A stretch of DNA of 64,000 nt, taken from assembly GCA_964520525.1 (NCBI GenBank), contig CAZFNR010000001.1, positions 154,113-218,112 of the forward strand, read 5' to 3'. A program made the translations under genes and the position numbers. This DNA is from JAJPXC01 sp964520525 (GTDB lineage: Bacteria > Bacteroidota > Bacteroidia > Bacteroidales > Muribaculaceae). Under the pieces are notes generated by a model. It had not been told where the DNA came from and made no database searches. It was given only the letters and a program-made list of their open reading frames with translations. Positions 58,663 to 64,000 of the stretch are shown here, in pieces; the first letter of the stretch is position 1, and the number at the start of each line of letters is the position of its first letter.

Positions 58663-59766
58663 TCAGAACGCTACTTTGCGGCATGAGCCGTCGCCGTAGA
58701 CCACGATGTTCAAGCCGTCCCACGGCTCGTCGGCGCGCACGCCCTGCAAGTTGTAGTAGCCTGTCACCTCGGCTGCCCCGGCTGCGATTACGTCGTCGAC
58801 ACCGCTAAAGCCGCCGTCGACAATATTTTGGAATTTTGACCAAACGGTGTCTGCCTTGTAAGTGTCAACACACCCTGCGGGCACATACAACGTCGCACTC
58901 ATGTAAGTATTATTGATAAAAGTGTCGTCTTGTATTGCGGGCGGAGTCGTTGCATAGATATTGATTGAGCTCAAGCTAGGGCAACTGATGAAGGCGGATT
59001 CTCTGATTTCGGTCACAGAGTTACCGATGGTCACCGATGTCATGGCGGTGCAACAGGCGAATGCACGGTTGCCGATTTCGGTAACTGAGTTGGGGATAGT
59101 CACCGTGGGCAAGTTTTCGCATAGATAGAATGCGAATTCGCCGATTTTGAGCACCGATTCGGGAATGGTTACCGATGTCATGTTGCACCCTGAAAGTGCG
59201 CGTTTTCCGATTTCGGTTACCGAGTTGGGGATTTCGAGCTCTTTTATTTCAGTCCCGTTAAGATATAGCGAGCCTGCAATGTCTAACGGATTGGAGTTTA
59301 AGCTGTTGAACTTAATATTGAACCAAGCGTCTAAGTCGGTGATATGCACCGATGTCATGCTGTCGCATCGGTAGAATGCGTAGCTGCCGATTTCGGTTAT
59401 AGAGCTGGGGATGGTCACCGATGTCAGGTCGCTGCATTGTTGGAATGCTTCCGTGCCGATTGTTGTCACTGATTCGGGGATGGTTACCGATTTCAAGCCG
59501 CTGCAACCATTGAATGCGTGGAACCCGATTTCGGTTACCGAGTAAGTTATGTCATCGCTTTCTATGCTTGGCGGGATGACCAAATCGCCCGACACATAGC
59601 CGCTGTTACCGTCTGAATTACTATCCAGATATGTCACTTCAGCGGTTTTCGCGGCATCGTCAAGGTTGTAGTATAAATCTCCAATCTTGACTGATGCGCC
59701 ACCAAGCATGTGTGTGGTAAGCAATAACGCTAACGAGAGCAAACGCATTGTGTTGAATCTTTTCAT
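58663..59766 (-). CDS. BspA-type leucine-rich-repeat surface protein
   Basis: 367 residues from the ATG at 59766, where the signal peptide starts ('MKRFNTMRLLSLALLLTTHM'); the longer frame lies in the leader. Then at least seven LRR_5 (BspA-type) repeats of ~23 residues, such as 'EIGFHAFNGCSGLKSVTIPE', 'TIGTEAFQQCSDLTSVTIPS' and 'EIGNRAFACCTAMTSVTIGN'. A short C-terminal beta-rich part ('TGYYNLQGVRADEPWDGLNI') resembles the Bacteroidetes sorting-like tail. BspA proteins are linked to adhesion and host or bacterial interaction. The long promoter leader suggests post-transcriptional control. Confidence 0.88.
   Translation of the reverse strand: MKRFNTMRLLSLALLLTTHMLGGASVKIGDLYYNLDDAAKTAEVTYLDSNSDGNSGYVSGDLVIPPSIESDDITYSVTEIGFHAFNGCSGLKSVTIPESVTTIGTEAFQQCSDLTSVTIPSSITEIGSYAFYRCDSMTSVHITDLDAWFNIKFNSLNSNPLDIAGSLYLNGTEIKELEIPNSVTEIGKRALSGCNMTSVTIPESVLKIGEFAFYLCENLPTVTIPNSVTEIGNRAFACCTAMTSVTIGNSVTEIRESAFISCPSLSSINIYATTPPAIQDDTFINNTYMSATLYVPAGCVDTYKADTVWSKFQNIVDGGFSGVDDVIAAGAAEVTGYYNLQGVRADEPWDGLNIVVYGDGSCRKVAF
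58970..59560 (-). repeat. Tandem ~69-base repeats encoding LRR units
   Basis: Recurring blocks of the form GATTTCGGTTACCGAGTTGG and close variants, spaced in multiples of ~69 bases, encode the LRR units of the BspA-like protein. Similarity at DNA level is high enough that unequal recombination could change the repeat number. Confidence 0.7.
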
Positions 59767-60140
59767 GATTATCAGGGGTGCCGCGGGGCTCTCGGCGTTG
59801 GCTTTATAATTAACGATAAAAAAAGCGTGAGAGCCATACTTGTTGCTCGTCCCGCTTGCGGAGGCTCTGGAATTGCCCATCTCAGTCGAACGAGCAAACG
59901 CGCAGAGACCTCACGCAGAATATGTCAACACGCCATCAACCTGCGCTCACGCGCCTTGATGACGAATTTTGTACATATCCGCATAAGCCATCTACTGTCT
60001 GCCTCATCCTTGACTGAGATTGAAATTTTCCAGATTTCCACAAGCCAAGAAAGAGCGTTGAGTAAACGCTTTTCAATAATATGTTGTCACTGTCCCGCCC
60101 GCTTTGCCCAAGACCGGGCCTCTGCTTGCGGTCAGCACCG
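59767..60140 (-). promoter_or_regulatory. Long 5' leader of the BspA-like gene
   Basis: The promoter at 60141-60171 (minus) implies a leader of ~365 bases before the ATG at 59766. No protein frame is supported in it. It is less A+T-rich than normal intergenic DNA and contains several short complementary blocks, so it probably forms structure. I cannot assign an RNA family. Confidence 0.5.
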
Positions 60141-60171
60141 CAAATATAAAGAATTTTTCAAAAAAAACAAA
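60141..60171 (-). promoter_or_regulatory. Promoter of the BspA-like gene
   Basis: TTTG (minus, 60168-60171), 19-base spacer, TATATTTG (60141-60148). Confidence 0.75.
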
Positions 60172-60267
60172 AAAATGTGAATCGCCAAACTTTCGTCGTA
60201 CTCACGTCGCTTCAACTGAAAGAGTCGTGTACTCTTGGCCTCACAACAGTTCTAATATGAACAAAAG

Positions 60268-60306
60268 AAACGTGCCGGAGTCGTTGAGCTGACTTCCGGC
60301 ACGTTT
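60268..60306 (-). terminator. Intrinsic terminator after the DUF1015 gene
   Basis: 12-base perfect stem (60268-60279 with 60295-60306), followed on the minus strand by TTTCTTTTGTT; 32 bases after the stop at 60338. Confidence 0.85.
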
Positions 60307-60337
60307 TATGATAATGTCGCGTTGCGGTAGCTTTGGT

Positions 60338-61582
60338 TTAGTCGAGCTTGTGGATTACCAGCCCTGATCTTAGTTTCGGTTCAAACCATGTGGTTTTGGG
60401 GGGCATGATGTTGCCGGTGTCGGCTATGTCCATCAGCTGTTTCATTGATACGGGATAGAGAGCGAGCGCAACTGCCATCTCGCCCGAGTCGACACGGCGT
60501 TTCAGCTCGCCAAGCCCGCGTATCCCGCCTACGAAATCTATGCGCTTGTCGCTCCTTAAATCAGTGATGCCGAGGATGTCGCGCAGTATCAGGTCGCTTG
60601 AGATGGTGACATCGAGCACGCCAATCGGGTCGTTGTCGTCATAGCGTCCTTCTTTGGCGGTTAGCGAATACCATGAGCCGTCGAGATATAGCGAGAAGTT
60701 GTGAAGTGCTTTCGGATGGTATATTTCAGTGCCTTTATCTTCAACGATGAAATTTTCGGTCAGTTTGCCGAGAAATTGTGTCGGAGTGAGGCCATTGAGG
60801 TCTTTGACCACTCGGTTGTAGTCTATGATTTTTAAATGAGAGGCTGGGAAGCACACGGCAAGAAAGTAGTTGTATTCCTCGTCGCCGCGGTGGTTGGGGT
60901 TTTGTTCCGCTTTTTCGTTGCCCACCAAGGCTGCCGCTGCTGTGCGATGATGTCCGTCGGCTATGTACAGATAGGGGATTTTGTCAAATTCTGCGGTGAT
61001 GGCTGCTATTGTCTCATCGTTGTCGATTACCCAGAAGTGGTGGCCGAACCCATCGGGGGCGGTAAAGTCATATTCGGGCTCTCCTTTGGTGGTTTCTTCG
61101 ATGATTCTCTCTAATGCCTCGTTGTCGGGGAAGGCGAAAAAGACCGGTTCGATGTTGGCGTTGTTGATGCGGACATGTTTCATGCGGTCTTCCTCTTTGT
61201 CGCGGCGTGTAAGCTCATGCTTTTTTATGCGCTCGTTCATGTAGTCGTCCACGTATGCGGCTACTACTATCCCATATTGGGTGCGACCGTCCATCGTCTG
61301 GGCGTAGATGTAGTAGTGTTCCTTGTCGTCTTGCACGAGCCATCCGTTGCGCTGGAAGGCTTTGAAGTTCTCAACCGCGCGGTCATACACCTCGGGCGAG
61401 TGTTCGTCTGTGCCGGGTGCGAAATCTATCTCGGGCTTTATGATGTGATAGAGCGATTTGTCGTTTCCCTTGGCTTCGTCGCGCGCTTCCTCTGAGTTGA
61501 GCACGTCATAGGGTCGTGATGCCACTTCTGTGACCATCTCGCGGGGAGGTCTTACTCCCTTGAACGGTTTTACTTTTGCCAT
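60338..61582 (-). CDS. DUF1015 family protein
   Basis: 414 residues, full family length. Recognised by 'KPFKGVRPPREMVTEVASRP' with 'YDVLNSEEARDEAKGN' at the start and 'LYIADGHHRTAAAALVGNEK', the most conserved family motif (His pair). Members occur near serine/amino-acid metabolism genes; some are annotated as putative HTH-free SerB-associated proteins, but no function is established. Third gene of the fur-like - purA - DUF1015 unit (33 bases after purA). Confidence 0.88.
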   Translation of the reverse strand: MAKVKPFKGVRPPREMVTEVASRPYDVLNSEEARDEAKGNDKSLYHIIKPEIDFAPGTDEHSPEVYDRAVENFKAFQRNGWLVQDDKEHYYIYAQTMDGRTQYGIVVAAYVDDYMNERIKKHELTRRDKEEDRMKHVRINNANIEPVFFAFPDNEALERIIEETTKGEPEYDFTAPDGFGHHFWVIDNDETIAAITAEFDKIPYLYIADGHHRTAAAALVGNEKAEQNPNHRGDEEYNYFLAVCFPASHLKIIDYNRVVKDLNGLTPTQFLGKLTENFIVEDKGTEIYHPKALHNFSLYLDGSWYSLTAKEGRYDDNDPIGVLDVTISSDLILRDILGITDLRSDKRIDFVGGIRGLGELKRRVDSGEMAVALALYPVSMKQLMDIADTGNIMPPKTTWFEPKLRSGLVIHKLD

Positions 61583-61615
61583 GATTATCTGCGTGGTTAG
61601 GGTTGATTGATTTGT

Positions 61616-62887
61616 TTATTTCTTGCTTCTGATTATGGTCTGTTCGCGGTCCGGACCGATTGACACTATTGTGATAGGGGTCTCAAGCTCAGCCTCAAGA
61701 AAGTCGATGTATTTGCCGAATGCCGTTGGGAACTCTTCCTCTGAGCGGAATTTTGTCATGTCGGTTTTCCATCCGGGAAGGCTTACATAGATGGGCTCAA
61801 CGGTGCCGTCTTCGATAGAGTAGGGGAACTCTTTGGTCTCTTTGCCGTTGATTTTGTAGGCCACGCACGCCTTGACTTCGTCGAAATCGTCGAGCACATC
61901 GCTTTTCATCATGATAAGCTGCGTGACACCGTTAATCATGATGGCGTATTTCAATGCTACTAAGTCAATCCATCCGCAGCGGCGTTCGCGCCCCGTCACC
62001 GCTCCATATTCGTGACCCAGGTCTCTGATGCGTTTGCCGGTTTCGTCATGTAGCTCGGTCGGGAATGGCCCGCTGCCCACGCGTGTGCAATAAGCCTTGA
62101 ATATGCCGAAAACTTCACCGATGCGATTGGGGGCGACGCCAAGCCCTGCGCACGCTCCGGCACAGACCGTGTTCGACGATGTCACAAACGGGTAGCTGCC
62201 AAAGTCTACATCGAGCATGGTGCCTTGTGCTCCTTCGCAAAGCACGCTTTTCCCGTCTCGGAGCAATCCATTGATTAGGTGCTCGCTGTCGACTATCTCA
62301 TATCCTTTTATGTATTCTATGGCGGCGAGCCATTGCGACTCAAGTTCTGAAATGTCGGGGGTCTCGCCCATTTGTTTCAGAGTTGACAGGTGTCGATCGC
62401 GGGCGGCTGTGTATTTCGCGGTGAAGTCATGCTCGATATCCCCGAGTCTGAGACCGTTGCGGCTCACTTTATCGGTATATGTCGGGCCTATGCCTTTCCC
62501 TGTCGTTCCGATTTTGGCACCACCTTTGGCTTTTTCGTTGGCGGCGTCGAGTAGTCGGTGGGTGGGGAGTATCAAATGGGCTTTCCGTGATAGCTTTAAT
62601 ACTTTTTTCAAGTCTACTCCGCTACGTTCAAGCGCTTCGGCTTCCTCGCGGAAAAGCACCGGGTCAAGAACTACCCCGTTGCCTATAATGTTGACTTGCC
62701 CGTCCTGGAATATCCCTGATGGGATTGAACGCAGAACATATTTTTTACCCTCAAACTCAAGGGTGTGTCCGGCGTTTGGGCCTCCTTGGAAACGTGCCAC
62801 TGCGTCGTAACGCGGAGTGAGTACGTCTACCACTTTTCCTTTTCCCTCGTCGCCCCATTGCAGGCCGAGCAGTACATCTACTTTCAT
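61616..62887 (-). CDS. purA: Adenylosuccinate synthase
   Basis: 423 residues, family length. 'LLGLQWGDEGKGKVVDVL' (P-loop with catalytic Asp), 'FQGGPNAGHTLEF' (catalytic His), 'GIGPTYTDK', 'CEGAQGTMLDVDFGSYPFVT' and 'VTGRERRCGWIDLV'. Converts IMP, aspartate and GTP to adenylosuccinate in AMP synthesis. Follows the Fur-family gene by 49 bases on the same strand, an order I recall as common in Bacteroidales. Confidence 0.97.
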   Translation of the reverse strand: MKVDVLLGLQWGDEGKGKVVDVLTPRYDAVARFQGGPNAGHTLEFEGKKYVLRSIPSGIFQDGQVNIIGNGVVLDPVLFREEAEALERSGVDLKKVLKLSRKAHLILPTHRLLDAANEKAKGGAKIGTTGKGIGPTYTDKVSRNGLRLGDIEHDFTAKYTAARDRHLSTLKQMGETPDISELESQWLAAIEYIKGYEIVDSEHLINGLLRDGKSVLCEGAQGTMLDVDFGSYPFVTSSNTVCAGACAGLGVAPNRIGEVFGIFKAYCTRVGSGPFPTELHDETGKRIRDLGHEYGAVTGRERRCGWIDLVALKYAIMINGVTQLIMMKSDVLDDFDEVKACVAYKINGKETKEFPYSIEDGTVEPIYVSLPGWKTDMTKFRSEEEFPTAFGKYIDFLEAELETPITIVSIGPDREQTIIRSKK

Positions 62888-62936
62888 AGTTTCTCGTTGT
62901 TGCTGTAAGCTGTTTTATGTATTATAGTTAGTTCGT

Positions 62937-63398
62937 TTATTTCTTCTTCAGACGACGAGCACATCGCGAACACACACCATAGATGCATAACGTGAAATAG
63001 GCGGTGTGAAACGTCGGGAATCGTCGAGAATTAATTGCTCTCGAAATTTCAGTGTCTTTTACCGCTCTAATTTTTCCGCATTCAGTGCATACTATATGTA
63101 AGTATATGTTCTCGTTTGCCGATGACGCCCGTTCGTACCGTGAACCCGTCCCGTCAAACGTGTGCCGCCTGACAATACCGGCTCCGGTCAAAAGTTGCAT
63201 CGTGTTGTAGACCGTGGCAAGACTGACCCTTTCGGCTTGTGAGAGTGAAGCGTGTAACGCTTCAACGCTGAAGCTGTCGGGCATCTCCAACACTTTTTCC
63301 AACACAATGTCCCGTTCTGTCGTATGACGTAACTTTCTCGATTTTAAGTAAGCCGAGAGCGCGGCGCGGGCCGTTTCTTTGGATTTCTCGTCGTTCAT
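62937..63398 (-). CDS. Fur-family metalloregulator
   Basis: 153 residues from the ATG at 63398; the upstream extension passes through the promoter box at 63407-63414. Winged helix: 'LRHTTERDIVLEKVLEM', 'FSVEALHASLS' and 'VSLATVYNTMQLLTGAGIVR'. Metal domain: 'HIVCTECGKIRAV' and 'VCSRCARRLKKK' with two CxxC zinc sites. Could be Fur, Zur or PerR; residues alone do not separate them. Starts the purA operon, so metal or peroxide stress may affect purine synthesis. Confidence 0.92.
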   Translation of the reverse strand: MNDEKSKETARAALSAYLKSRKLRHTTERDIVLEKVLEMPDSFSVEALHASLSQAERVSLATVYNTMQLLTGAGIVRRHTFDGTGSRYERASSANENIYLHIVCTECGKIRAVKDTEISRAINSRRFPTFHTAYFTLCIYGVCSRCARRLKKK

Positions 63399-63406
63399 AA
63401 CCGATA

Positions 63407-63438
63407 CAAAGGTAAGCCAATCCGTTGGCATAATCAAA
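63407..63438 (-). promoter_or_regulatory. Promoter of the fur-like - purA operon
   Basis: TTTG (minus, 63435-63438), 20-base spacer, TACCTTTG (63407-63414), 8 bases before the ATG at 63398. Confidence 0.7.
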
Positions 63439-64000
63439 ACTTCATCTCTGTTTTTTGGCAAACCTTTAACGATTGAATCTCTGTTCTCGTTTATTTGCGA
63501 TATTCGAACGGGTTGCTATGCGGTTCATTTACATATGTGTTTATGTTAGGAGATGACCTATATGACTTCTCTTATATATGCTGTTATTGTTCTGACTTAG
63601 TGAGGCTATTGTGGCTTGCCGATTTCTGCAATGGAGCTGAGAAGACAACAATTTATATGTATTGACCCGATGTTAAGAAGCCGTTTGTCTTTGATTAAGA
63701 GATTGTTGATTAGACGATGCTCTGTTTCGGCCTCGTAAATCGCCCTTACGATCCCACTGTCAAAGGCGGGCGCAAAACTTTTAAAAACAATTTTCCTCGC
63801 TCTGCGTGACAGCTGCGCAACACGCGGCCGCGTCGCCATCTTTCGATAAGGTAAATTTAATCCGTTTGGCACTGACGGTCTTTATTGATAATGGCAGTCA
63901 TGCTAATTGCTTGATTGATAGAAAATTATGGAGTGACCGTATGTTCCGATTTGTTAACTGAAGTTAAATATAATGATTTTTTTGCCGGGAAGTTTGGTCG
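63439..64000. other. Intergenic region at the right edge, no supported gene
   Basis: About 560 bases. An 88-codon minus frame (63606-63872) is open but has no recognisable features. A+T-rich sequence at the end may be a promoter for a gene outside the window. Confidence 0.4.

Noticed and set aside
59827..60180. 117-codon plus-strand frame
   Set aside because: Antisense to the leader of the BspA-like gene; Arg/Ser-rich, no features.
63606..63872. 88-codon minus-strand frame near the right edge
   Set aside because: No signal peptide, domain or promoter box at its start; composition looks random. Kept as unannotated intergenic sequence.

Overview
The window looks like a chromosomal segment of a gut Bacteroidales, most likely of the Muribaculaceae (S24-7) type. 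Evidence: promoters are of the Bacteroidetes sigma type (TAnnTTTG -7 box with TTTG or TTG about 19-21 bases upstream) and Shine-Dalgarno sequences are mostly absent. The gene set is also typical: omega/Rpb6-type RpoZ, class I fumarase, GT3 glycogen synthase, BspA-like leucine-rich repeat protein, DUF4827 lipoprotein, RprXY-like two-component system and PiT transporter with a PhoU-like tail. The family assignment is inference; I could run no search.

Layout. 1-7.3 kb: end of an AraC-type regulator, a metallophosphoesterase, a truncated TolC-like remnant, rpsO, rpoZ-bamD and a large secreted GHL10-type glycosidase. 7.5-17.3 kb: recQ, a small protein, two sigma-like factors, a membrane protein, a TPR-CHAT protease, a caspase-like protease and recJ. 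17.5-21.4 kb: MscS channel, nitroreductase lipoprotein, rplS, and an outer membrane protein behind a long structured leader. 21.5-31.1 kb: TPR protein, a regulator remnant, DHH phosphoesterase-DUF4827-glmM, manA, nfnAB and a histidine acid phosphatase. 31.4-38.5 kb: glycogen synthase, glucan phosphorylase, a sugar MFS transporter with an inserted domain, nfo. 38.7-44 kb: two glycosyltransferases, fumarase, gpmI. 44-46 kb: tRNA-Gly(CCC), tRNA-Ser(CGA) and a candidate small RNA. 45.6-54.8 kb: inositol-phosphatase-like protein with an Lrp regulator, znuA-znuC without a permease, TPM-domain protein, hflX-dgt and the two-component system. 55-64 kb: phosphate transporter, orphan cobalamin riboswitch, coiled-coil protein, BspA-like protein, DUF1015-purA-fur.

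Most genes are housekeeping. The strongest candidate for an undescribed system is the tight minus-strand operon at 10.5-15.5 kb: exported caspase-like protease, exported TPR-CHAT protease (catalytic His and Cys present in both), sigma factor, and single-pass membrane protein translationally coupled to the sigma factor. It ends at a clean intrinsic terminator. The arrangement suggests envelope proteolysis controlling a sigma factor and parallels in concept the protease-antisigma-sigma logic of type III-E CRISPR (Craspase), but no CRISPR is present. Other points of interest are the B12 riboswitch with no B12 gene behind it, a complete promoter-to-terminator small RNA unit at 45.2-45.3 kb, two long structured leaders, and a roughly 165-residue insertion in the MFS transporter.
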